In this document: in pieces, positions 16,775 through 23,974 of the stretch
How the letters are laid out: each line of letters begins with the position of its first letter
Position numbering within the stretch: the first letter of the stretch is position 1
Assembly (NCBI GenBank): GCA_944325505.1
Contig: CALVAJ010000001.1
Span: forward strand, 62,001 to 126,000
Origin: an uncultured Bacteroidales bacterium
Lineage (GTDB): Bacteria; Bacteroidota; Bacteroidia; Bacteroidales; UBA932
Direction: 5' to 3'
Length of the DNA stretch: 64,000 nucleotides
The notes under the pieces: model-generated
What the model was told of the DNA's origin: nothing
The model's input: the letters and a program-made list of their open reading frames with translations, nothing else
Databases searched by the model: none
Translations under genes and position numbers: made by a program

Positions 16775-18418
16775 TTACCTGTACTGTGCGAACTCGATAT
16801 CCTTTGCAGCCCTTTCAGCCAGTTTGGCATCCTTACCGGCTTTTTCAAGGTTTGCCTTTACTTCATCTGCATTTCCCTGGCGGGCAGCGATGACTGCCTT
16901 CAGGTATGAAGAAGCAGGGCAAGCGCATTTGATAGCGGCAGAAGCCTTGTCGAGCTGGCCTGTGAGGATGTAGGCAAGAGCCTTGTTGCCGCAGCAGTCT
17001 GAATTTGCGAGTTTTGCAGCAGCATCGGCATATTTGCCGTTGAGGATGTCAAGAACAGCGAGGTTCTCTTTTGCTGTCTCGTTGCCGGCAGCGTTGAAGC
17101 ATTTGGCTGCCTCGGCATAGTTGCCTTCGCGGAGAGCTACGACACCCATTGCATTCTGGTAGTCGGCATCTTTCTCTGAAACCTTTGCAAGAGCAGCTTT
17201 AGCATCTGCAAGCTTGTCTGAATAGAGATAAGCCACTGCAAGGTTGTACTGTGCACGTGCGCTGCTGTATTTCTCGATGGCTTTCTTGTAGACAGCCACT
17301 TTGGTATCGTTGCTCTTTGCAACTGAAGCGGCGCGGAGCAGAGCCTCCTCGTCGAGGACATCGATGTTCTCCTCGATCAGGTTGAGAAGTTCCTCGTTGC
17401 TGTAGTTGGTGAATTCAACATTGGCGATGAACCTTGCACGGCGGAGTTCAGGAAGGATTTCCTTTGCCAGAGTAGTATATACTGCAGACATGTTCTTGAT
17501 TTCCTTCTCGCGCACTGCAGGGTCGCTGTACATTGACAGTACACGGATGATGAGATCCTTGTCCTCGAGGTCTGACTGGGCTACGAGATCCTTGAAGCCT
17601 TCCCAGTCCTGGCCCACGCTCTTGACGTTTACCGGAGCCTCTACTTCATGTCCTTTGGTAACCTTGCCGAAAGCTTTCTCTGCAGTCGAAGAACGCTTGT
17701 CCGAGAGCTTGGCGTTGAGTTCCTCTCCTCCGTCAGGGGAAGCGTAGGCAACGATGTCGGTGCTTACGAGTTCCTTGCGCTCGTTTGCCTTGATTTCATC
17801 GAGGGCAGCCTGGAAATCCTTGATGGAGTCGGACTTGAGCTGGCTGTTGCGTACGACAGAACTGTTGATAGTGTAAAGGATCTGGCCTTCTGCGGTCTGC
17901 TTGATGATTTCCTGATAGTTGTCGGCCTTGTAGTCGAGGGAACCTGACTTGTCGACAAGCATATAGGTAGTGTTTGCACCGTCAGCGACCTTCTTTGCAG
18001 GAAGTTCAACCGATTTGTTCTTGTATTTCACTACTCCGCGGAGCTCGAGATAGCTCTTTTCAACGCCCGGAACATAGTCGAAACTTACTTTTTCCGTAAC
18101 TGTAGAACCTTCTGAAGGGACTACTTTATAGTTGTCAACGACTTTTTCTCCCTGATATACGTAAGGCTCCATCTTGGCCTCGCCGCCTTCATAAACGAGA
18201 ACAGGGGTTACTTCGAGAATAGCTTTAGGATGGAAATAATCTGCAGGGTATGTCACGGTCACTGTGGCATTGATTTTACCTGCAACGACTTCAAGGACAG
18301 CCGGATCGCACTGTACAGACACGTTCTCGGCCATTTCAGCCATTTTCTCTGGAGAACTGCAGGCTACTGCAGCGAGTCCGAGGATAGCAGCTGACAAAGA
18401 TTTGAAACTTTTTTTCAT
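16775..18418 (-). CDS. Lipoprotein with OmpA-like and TPR-like domains
   Basis: 547 residues. Lipobox at Cys20 (AAVACSS). A beta-rich region (about 30-165) is followed by a segment resembling the OmpA peptidoglycan-binding domain (about 205-275: spaced residues as in YASPDG and NAKLSDKRS). The C-terminal half (about 340-545) is Ala-rich and helical with TPR-like units (YNLAVAYLYSDKLADAKAALAKV). Five Cys occur close together (SDCCGN and KCACPA), unusual for a periplasmic protein. Such proteins are abundant outer-membrane lipoproteins in Bacteroidales; role probably structural. Monocistronic, with its own -7 box and terminator. Confidence 0.8.
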   Translation of the reverse strand: MKKSFKSLSAAILGLAAVACSSPEKMAEMAENVSVQCDPAVLEVVAGKINATVTVTYPADYFHPKAILEVTPVLVYEGGEAKMEPYVYQGEKVVDNYKVVPSEGSTVTEKVSFDYVPGVEKSYLELRGVVKYKNKSVELPAKKVADGANTTYMLVDKSGSLDYKADNYQEIIKQTAEGQILYTINSSVVRNSQLKSDSIKDFQAALDEIKANERKELVSTDIVAYASPDGGEELNAKLSDKRSSTAEKAFGKVTKGHEVEAPVNVKSVGQDWEGFKDLVAQSDLEDKDLIIRVLSMYSDPAVREKEIKNMSAVYTTLAKEILPELRRARFIANVEFTNYSNEELLNLIEENIDVLDEEALLRAASVAKSNDTKVAVYKKAIEKYSSARAQYNLAVAYLYSDKLADAKAALAKVSEKDADYQNAMGVVALREGNYAEAAKCFNAAGNETAKENLAVLDILNGKYADAAAKLANSDCCGNKALAYILTGQLDKASAAIKCACPASSYLKAVIAARQGNADEVKANLEKAGKDAKLAERAAKDIEFAQYR

Positions 18419-18482
18419 TGCTGTATTAAATTAATTGGTTTACTATATGCTTTTGATAATAGCCACAAAGGCATAATCAGCA

Positions 18483-18490
18483 CAAATATA
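18483..18490 (-). promoter_or_regulatory. -7 box for the OmpA/TPR-like lipoprotein
   Basis: Minus-strand TATATTTG; CCAA about 22 bases further may mark -33. Leader of about 60 nt. Confidence 0.5.
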
Positions 18491-18542
18491 ATCATTATTT
18501 TAATTTTTTATCCAATATGGTTTATATTTTGGCGCCTTTTCT

Positions 18543-18550
18543 TACCTTTG
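18543..18550 (+). promoter_or_regulatory. -7 box directly before the sigma-54 activator gene
   Basis: TACCTTTG ends six bases before the ATG at 18557, implying a leaderless or nearly leaderless transcript. Confidence 0.55.
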
Positions 18551-18556
18551 TCCATT

Positions 18557-19873
18557 ATGACAGTCCAGGAATTACAAAGTTTAAAAAACAAATATGACAT
18601 AATCGGGAACGATCCGGCCCTTAACCGTGCGCTGGAAATCGCCGTTGCCGTGGCTTCTACGGACCTTACTGTCCTGATATGTGGGGAAAGCGGGGTGGGA
18701 AAGGAGAATATCCCGAAGATCATCCACCAGTACAGCAGACGACGGACGGGCAAGTACTTTGCCGTCAACTGCGGAGCCATTCCCGAGGGGACGATAGATT
18801 CCGAGCTTTTCGGCCATGAGAAAGGGTCCTTTACCGGGGCCAACGAAATGCGCAAAGGGTATTTCGAGGAGGCGGACGGAGGGACTCTGTTCCTGGATGA
18901 GATCGGAGAGATGCCCATGGCTTCCCAGGCCAAGCTCCTGAGGGTGCTCCAGTCGGGAGAGTTCATAAGGGTCGGGTCCTCCAAGGTCCTCAAGACGGAT
19001 GTCAGGGTCGTGGCCGCAACCAATGTGGACCTCATGCATGCTGTCTCGAGGGGGAAGTTCAGGGAAGACCTGTACTACAGGCTGAATGCCGTGCCGGTAT
19101 TTATGCCGGCCCTCAGGGAAAGGCAGGATGACATCTATCTGCTGTTCAGGAAATTCACTTCTGACTTTTCGGAAAGATACGGGATGAACAAGGTCACCCT
19201 TACTCCGGAGGCGGTAGCCCTGCTCAAGAGCTACAGATGGCCCGGGAACATCCGTCAGCTGAAGAATGTGGTCGAGACGGTAACGGCACTGGAGTCGGGA
19301 AAGATGACCCCCGGTTCCGGAAAATGCGAGGTAGGTGCGGATACATTGTCCAGATATATACCTAAGGATACTCCGAACATGCTGCCCGTCAAGTCCTCAT
19401 TCAGCGAGGACAGCATAACCCCGGGCGAGAAAGAGGCCATAATAAGGATGATCTACCAGCTGAGGCAGGAGGTCGACTATCTGAAGGAAATGATAGGCGG
19501 CGACCGTCAGCCTGTCCGGCTCAAGGCTCTGCCGCAGGATACCGGGCAGGACAGCCATGAAAGGCAGGAGCCTGTCCGGCTGCAGTCCGATGTACGGGAG
19601 GATATGCCCGAGTGGCAGGAGCCGTATGAAATCAGGAGCACTGCCGGCACTCCGGCCGGAATACATCATGTCTCCCAGTTCAGGGATACTGAATATTCAA
19701 GGGATGCGCCTGAGGAGCAGGACGGCAGCGACCTCTCTCTCCAGAAAGCCGGGACGGATCTTATCAGGAAAGCCCTTGAAAAATATCACGGCAACAGGAA
19801 GCAGGCGGCAGCCGAGCTGGGGATATCGGAAAGGACCTTGTACCGGAAGTTGAAATCAATTGAGAACCAATGA
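18557..19873 (+). CDS. Sigma-54-dependent transcriptional activator (AAA+, Fis HTH)
   Basis: 438 residues from ATG 18557; an upstream TTG at 18548 lies inside the -7 box and is unlikely. The AAA+ domain (about 12-240) has Walker A GESGVGKE near 42, the sigma-54 contact loop GSFTGA near 93 (canonical GAFTGA, Ser variant), Walker B LFLDEIGE and the arginine-finger region. A Pro/Gln/Glu-rich linker leads to a Fis-type HTH at about 395-438 (KQAAAELGISERTLYRKL). No receiver domain, so activity must be controlled otherwise. The stop overlaps the start of lptE (ATGA). This gene order with lptE and secG recurs in Bacteroidota. Confidence 0.93.
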   Translation: MTVQELQSLKNKYDIIGNDPALNRALEIAVAVASTDLTVLICGESGVGKENIPKIIHQYSRRRTGKYFAVNCGAIPEGTIDSELFGHEKGSFTGANEMRKGYFEEADGGTLFLDEIGEMPMASQAKLLRVLQSGEFIRVGSSKVLKTDVRVVAATNVDLMHAVSRGKFREDLYYRLNAVPVFMPALRERQDDIYLLFRKFTSDFSERYGMNKVTLTPEAVALLKSYRWPGNIRQLKNVVETVTALESGKMTPGSGKCEVGADTLSRYIPKDTPNMLPVKSSFSEDSITPGEKEAIIRMIYQLRQEVDYLKEMIGGDRQPVRLKALPQDTGQDSHERQEPVRLQSDVREDMPEWQEPYEIRSTAGTPAGIHHVSQFRDTEYSRDAPEEQDGSDLSLQKAGTDLIRKALEKYHGNRKQAAAELGISERTLYRKLKSIENQ

Positions 19874-20400
19874 AGAAGGAAATGAAGGGAAAATATGTTT
19901 TAAGGACAATCCTGCCTCTGCTCTGTGCTGTTCTGTGCCAGAGCTGCGGTATCTACTCCTTTTCCGGCACGTCGATTCAGCCGGACATCAAGTCATTCAC
20001 TGTAGAGTACATGCAGTACAAGGCCTTGAGGGTGAATCCTTCCCTGAGCAACGACCTGACGGAAGCGCTGATGGACCAGTTCCGGCGTTTTACCAGGCTC
20101 GAGCAGGTGGATATGGACGGGGACCTGGTGATAGCAGGGGAGATAACCGGATATGATGTCAAGGCCATGGCCATTACGGCCAATGAGACTGCAGCGCAGA
20201 ACAGGCTGACGGTAACGGTAAAGATATATTTTACCAACAACAAGTACCCGGACGAAGACTTCGATGAAGGAAAGTCTTTCTCCGCCTATGCGGATTTCGA
20301 TGCGGCCCAGCTGCTGGATTCCGTCGAGCCGACTCTCTGCGAAGAGATTATCGACAAACTTGTCGAGGATATATTCAATGCTACGGTAGCCAACTGGTAG
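19870..20400 (+). CDS. lptE: LptE-family LPS-assembly lipoprotein
   Basis: 176 residues. Signal peptide with lipobox at LCQSC, then GIYSFSGTSI, the start typical of Bacteroidota LptE-like proteins, and alternating beta strands (LVIAGEITGYDV, RLTVTVKIYF) ending in a helix. LptE plugs the LptD barrel that places lipopolysaccharide in the outer leaflet. Overlaps the upstream activator gene by four bases and is 10 bases before the next start, so translation is coupled. A second ATG four codons on (MKGKYV) is possible. Confidence 0.85.
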   Translation: MKKEMKGKYVLRTILPLLCAVLCQSCGIYSFSGTSIQPDIKSFTVEYMQYKALRVNPSLSNDLTEALMDQFRRFTRLEQVDMDGDLVIAGEITGYDVKAMAITANETAAQNRLTVTVKIYFTNNKYPDEDFDEGKSFSAYADFDAAQLLDSVEPTLCEEIIDKLVEDIFNATVANW

Positions 20401-20410
20401 ACACTTGTTT

Positions 20411-21019
20411 ATGGAACGTCATATCGACTTGAAGAAACTCTCTCTCGACGAGCTCGCGGGTGTGATCAACCTTTATCCCTGGTTCGGCTCTGCAAGGAAG
20501 GAACTTTGCCAGAGGATGCTGGAGCTCGGAGGGGAAGGATGGGGCAAGGAACAGTTTGCCGATGCCGCAATGTACGTCCCCTCCGGAAAAATCATGGCCG
20601 GCATGCTGCGCTCATCAGTAAAAGAGGACTGCGCGGACAAGGATATTTCCAGCGTCATCAGGCATTATGTGACTCCGGCTTCCGGAAGTCCGGTTTCCCG
20701 GGAAGATACTCCGGAGCCTTTACGTCAGGTGAGGGTGGTCGGCGGGGACTATTTCTCGCAGCAGGAGTACGACAGGGTCAGGACGGACAGCGACCGGGTG
20801 TTCGGCAGGTTTTCTTTCAGAAGCGGCCGGACAGAGCAGCCGGAAGAAGACCCCCGTCAGGGAGATATGGACTTCTGTACGGAAACACTCGCCCAGATCT
20901 ATGCCGAGCAGGGCTATTATGAGCATGCCATACGTATTTATGAAAAACTAATTTTGGCATATCCGGAAAAAAATGCTTACTTTGCAGCCCTTATTGAAAA
21001 ATTAAAAACGGAAGACTAA
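20411..21019 (+). CDS. TPR-like protein of unknown function
   Basis: 202 residues from ATG 20411. No signal peptide. The C-terminal stretch, about 155-200, is a TPR-like helical pair (ETLAQIYAEQGYYEHAIRIYEKLI). The middle is polar and low in predicted structure. It sits between lptE and secG, an arrangement I recall from other Bacteroidota, but no function is known to me. Probably cytoplasmic. 10 bases after lptE and 12 before secG. Confidence 0.8.
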   Translation: MERHIDLKKLSLDELAGVINLYPWFGSARKELCQRMLELGGEGWGKEQFADAAMYVPSGKIMAGMLRSSVKEDCADKDISSVIRHYVTPASGSPVSREDTPEPLRQVRVVGGDYFSQQEYDRVRTDSDRVFGRFSFRSGRTEQPEEDPRQGDMDFCTETLAQIYAEQGYYEHAIRIYEKLILAYPEKNAYFAALIEKLKTED

Positions 21020-21031
21020 ACATATTGACGT

Positions 21032-21403
21032 ATGAATGTACTTTTTACTATTCTTACAGTGCTTGTTATCATCGCCAGCGTGCTGGTGACCATTGTCGTG
21101 CTTCTTCAGAACAGCAAGGGCGGCGGGCTTGCAAGCAACTTCGTCGCAGGCAACCAGACTTTCGGTGTCCGCAAGACTGCAGACATTCTGGAAAAGATCA
21201 CATGGGGACTTGTAGCGTTCATTTTCCTGTTCTCGATAGCTACGACATTCACCACTACAGGCTCCGGTAAGAACGAGGTCGATATTACGGACAAGGTTGA
21301 GAACGCCGCTACGGACCAGGTTCCTGAGTTCCCGTCGGCACCGCTCCAGCAGTCTGCTCCTTCACAGGAGGCTCCTGCCACGGAGGCATCTCCAGCTGAG
21401 TAG
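21032..21403 (+). CDS. secG: Preprotein translocase subunit SecG
   Basis: 123 residues. Two TM helices (about 3-24 and 52-72) flank the conserved loop VVLLQNSKGGGLAS, diagnostic of SecG. The C-terminus (about 85-123) is an Ala/Pro/Gln/Ser/Glu-rich tail, as in other Bacteroidota. SecG joins SecY and SecE in the inner-membrane channel. Last gene of the activator-lptE-TPR-secG run. Confidence 0.95.
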   Translation: MNVLFTILTVLVIIASVLVTIVVLLQNSKGGGLASNFVAGNQTFGVRKTADILEKITWGLVAFIFLFSIATTFTTTGSGKNEVDITDKVENAATDQVPEFPSAPLQQSAPSQEAPATEASPAE

Positions 21404-21461
21404 CCAATATATTGGTTGACAAGAGATTAAAACACCAGATATTATTCCTCCTTTCGGCTTG

Positions 21462-21478
21462 ACTGACAAAATGTCAGT
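21462..21478. promoter_or_regulatory. Palindrome upstream of clpB, candidate operator
   Basis: ACTGACA-AAA-TGTCAGT is a perfect 7-bp inverted repeat about 140 bases before the clpB ATG and about 60 after secG. Its position and symmetry would suit a heat-shock repressor site; that is inference. Confidence 0.45.
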
Positions 21479-21508
21479 ATAAAGGCCGATGGAATATAAT
21501 TTGACCGT

Positions 21509-21545
21509 TAGCCGTTTGTATCCGTCAAAAGGATGCAGACGGCTA
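21509..21545 (+). other. Long hairpin in the clpB leader
   Basis: A 15-bp stem with two G-U pairs, TAGCCGTTTGTATCC with GGATGCAGACGGCTA, and a 7-base loop. No T run follows, so it is a poor terminator; it ends 74 bases before the clpB start and may act in mRNA control. Confidence 0.5.
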
Positions 21546-21618
21546 AGATTGTATATGGCAGTCGTCAGAGTGCGGATGACCCTCTGAAAGCCGTAAGTAC
21601 AATTTGATAAAGGAGTGA

Positions 21619-23817
21619 ATGAATATGGAAAACAACGGCAGCAATAAATTTGAGAATCTGGGCAAGTTTGCCGTGAACCTTAACGAAAAGGCGGCACAGG
21701 GCAAGCTTGACCCGGTAATCGGCAGGGACGAGGAGATCCGTAGGGTTCTCCAGATTCTGAGCCGCAGGACGAAGAACAACCCTATCCTGGTCGGAGAACC
21801 GGGAGTCGGAAAGACGGCGATATCCGAAGGCATCGCCCAGAAGATAGTCGACGGGCAGGTCCCGGAAAACCTTAAGTCGAAGAAGATCTATTCCCTTGAT
21901 CTGGGTGCTCTTATCGCGGGCGCCAAGTATCAGGGTGAGTTTGAGGAAAGACTCAAGGGGGTAGTAAAGGAAGTGGTGGACAGCGACGGGGAAATCATCC
22001 TGTTCATAGATGAAATACATACTCTGGTAGGTGCCGGACGTACATCCGGAGCGATGGATGCTTCCAATATCCTGAAGCCTGCTCTGGCAAGGGGAGAGCT
22101 GAGGACCATTGGTTCCACTACCCTGGACGAGTATCAGAAATATTTCGAGACGGACAAGGCCCTGGAGCGAAGGTTCCAGATGGTGATGGTGGACGAACCG
22201 ACTCCGGCGGAGTCCATATCCATCCTCAGGGGACTGAAGGAAAGGTATGAGAACCACCATAAGGTAAAAATCGAGGACGATGCGCTGATTGCGGCAGTAG
22301 AGCTTTCGCACAGATATATCACCAACAGGTTCCTGCCGGACAAGGCTATCGACCTGGTGGACGAGGCTGCATCCAAGCTCCGTCTGGAGATGAATTCCGT
22401 GCCGGAGCCTATAGATGACCTGAACAGCAAGATACGTCAGCTGGAAATCGAAAAGGCTGCCATCAAGCGTGAAGGGGTGTCCATGAAGCTGGACAAGATA
22501 AACGATGACTTGAAAGATCTCAATGCGCAGCGGGACGTGCTTATGAAGAAGTGGGAGGAGGAGAAGAATATCCTGTCCGGGCTTCAGCAGGCGCGTCAGC
22601 AGATCGAGGACTATAAGATACAGGCGCAGAATGCGGAGCGGGCCGGAGATTACGGCAAGGTGGCGGAAATCCGTTACGGCAAGATGGCTGATGCCAGGAA
22701 AAGGATAGACGAGCTGACCGCAAGGCAGTCCGCCATCAAGGACCCTATCATCACCGAGGCAGTGACCCCGGAGGATATAGCCGAGGTCGTGGCAAAATGG
22801 ACCGGAATCCCTGTCAAGAGGATGCTCGAGAGCGAGAGGGAGAAGCTCCTGAGGATGGAGTCCGAGCTGCACAAGAGGGTGGTCGGACAGGACCAGGCGA
22901 TAGCGGCTGTCTCAGACGCAGTGCGCAGAAGCCGTGCCGGCCTCCAGAACGAGAAGCGGCCTATCGGGTCTTTCCTGTTTATGGGTACTACGGGAGTAGG
23001 CAAGACAGAGCTTGCCAAGGCTCTTGCCGAGTTCCTGTTCAACGACGAAAACATGATGACCCGTATCGATATGAGCGAGTATCAGGAGCGTCACTCAGTG
23101 AGCCGGCTGGTAGGTGCGCCTCCGGGATATGTAGGATATGACGAGGGCGGCCAGCTTACCGAGGCAGTAAGGCGCAAGCCTTATTCCGTCATACTTCTGG
23201 ATGAAATCGAGAAGGCGCATCCGGATGTGTTCAACATCCTGCTGCAGGTGCTCGATGACGGACGTCTTACCGACAACAAGGGACGTACGGTGGATTTCAA
23301 GAACACTATCCTCATCATGACCTCCAACGTCGGTGCTGAAGTCATACAGAGCTACATGGAAAGGCTTCCGGTCGTAGGCCGGCCAGGTGCCGATCCGTCA
23401 GCGGAGAAAGCCGCGCTTGCAAAGAGGGCTGAGCTTATGGACGAGTGCAGGAAAGATGTTCTGGACATCCTGAAGAAGACTGTCCGTCCGGAATTCCTGA
23501 ACAGGATAGACGAGATCATCATGTTCGAGCCTCTGTCACAGAAGGATATCCGCGAGATACTCCGTCTGCAGATGAACGGGCTGAAGAAAAAACTTTCCGA
23601 GAACGGCGTGACCGTCACATTCACGAAAGAGTTCGAAGACTATATGAGTACCAAGGGCTACGAGCCTGCATACGGGGCGCGTCCTATCAAGAGGCTGATG
23701 CAGCGTGAGCTTGTGAACATGCTTGCAAAGGCCATCCTCGACGGCCATGTCAAGAGGGACTCTGTCATCCGCGTGGATGTCAAGGACGGGCAGATAGTGA
23801 TCGGTCAGGAACAATAA
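21619..23817 (+). CDS. clpB: ClpB-type disaggregase lacking the N-terminal domain
   Basis: 732 residues, against about 860 for full ClpB. It begins right at NBD1; the N-domain (about 145 residues) is absent, and no open frame upstream could encode it. Walker A boxes: GEPGVGKT near 59 and GTTGVGKT near 456. The coiled-coil M-domain (about 265-390) is present, which separates ClpB from ClpA/C. ClpB with DnaK dissolves protein aggregates after heat. Short ClpB without N-domain exists in E. coli through internal initiation; here it seems to be the only product of this gene. The Met at 21625 is an alternative start. Confidence 0.92.
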   Translation: MNMENNGSNKFENLGKFAVNLNEKAAQGKLDPVIGRDEEIRRVLQILSRRTKNNPILVGEPGVGKTAISEGIAQKIVDGQVPENLKSKKIYSLDLGALIAGAKYQGEFEERLKGVVKEVVDSDGEIILFIDEIHTLVGAGRTSGAMDASNILKPALARGELRTIGSTTLDEYQKYFETDKALERRFQMVMVDEPTPAESISILRGLKERYENHHKVKIEDDALIAAVELSHRYITNRFLPDKAIDLVDEAASKLRLEMNSVPEPIDDLNSKIRQLEIEKAAIKREGVSMKLDKINDDLKDLNAQRDVLMKKWEEEKNILSGLQQARQQIEDYKIQAQNAERAGDYGKVAEIRYGKMADARKRIDELTARQSAIKDPIITEAVTPEDIAEVVAKWTGIPVKRMLESEREKLLRMESELHKRVVGQDQAIAAVSDAVRRSRAGLQNEKRPIGSFLFMGTTGVGKTELAKALAEFLFNDENMMTRIDMSEYQERHSVSRLVGAPPGYVGYDEGGQLTEAVRRKPYSVILLDEIEKAHPDVFNILLQVLDDGRLTDNKGRTVDFKNTILIMTSNVGAEVIQSYMERLPVVGRPGADPSAEKAALAKRAELMDECRKDVLDILKKTVRPEFLNRIDEIIMFEPLSQKDIREILRLQMNGLKKKLSENGVTVTFTKEFEDYMSTKGYEPAYGARPIKRLMQRELVNMLAKAILDGHVKRDSVIRVDVKDGQIVIGQEQ

Positions 23818-23867
23818 GCCTGATAGTCAGATTATAGCGAATTCGTCGGACTGACGTTATTAAATAA

Positions 23868-23943
23868 ATATACCGGACTGATATGTGAGGAAACCCTCCC
23901 ACTTCGTGGGCGCAACGTTTCCTCACATATCAGTCCGGTATAT
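23868..23943. repeat. Perfect 27-bp inverted repeat with nested hairpin
   Basis: Arms 23868-23894 and 23917-23943 are perfectly complementary (outer end ATATACCGGACTG, inner end GAGGAAAC). The 22-base loop itself contains CCCAC-TTC-GTGGG. It sits between converging clpB and the BACON/FnIII gene and can serve as a bidirectional terminator; its length is far beyond what termination needs. Confidence 0.85.
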
Positions 23944-23974
23944 CGTTTATCCTGCTTTTACAGGCAGGAGGAAT

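Noticed and set aside
21565..22872. 435-codon minus-strand frame
   Set aside because: Antisense to clpB, no recognizable domain.
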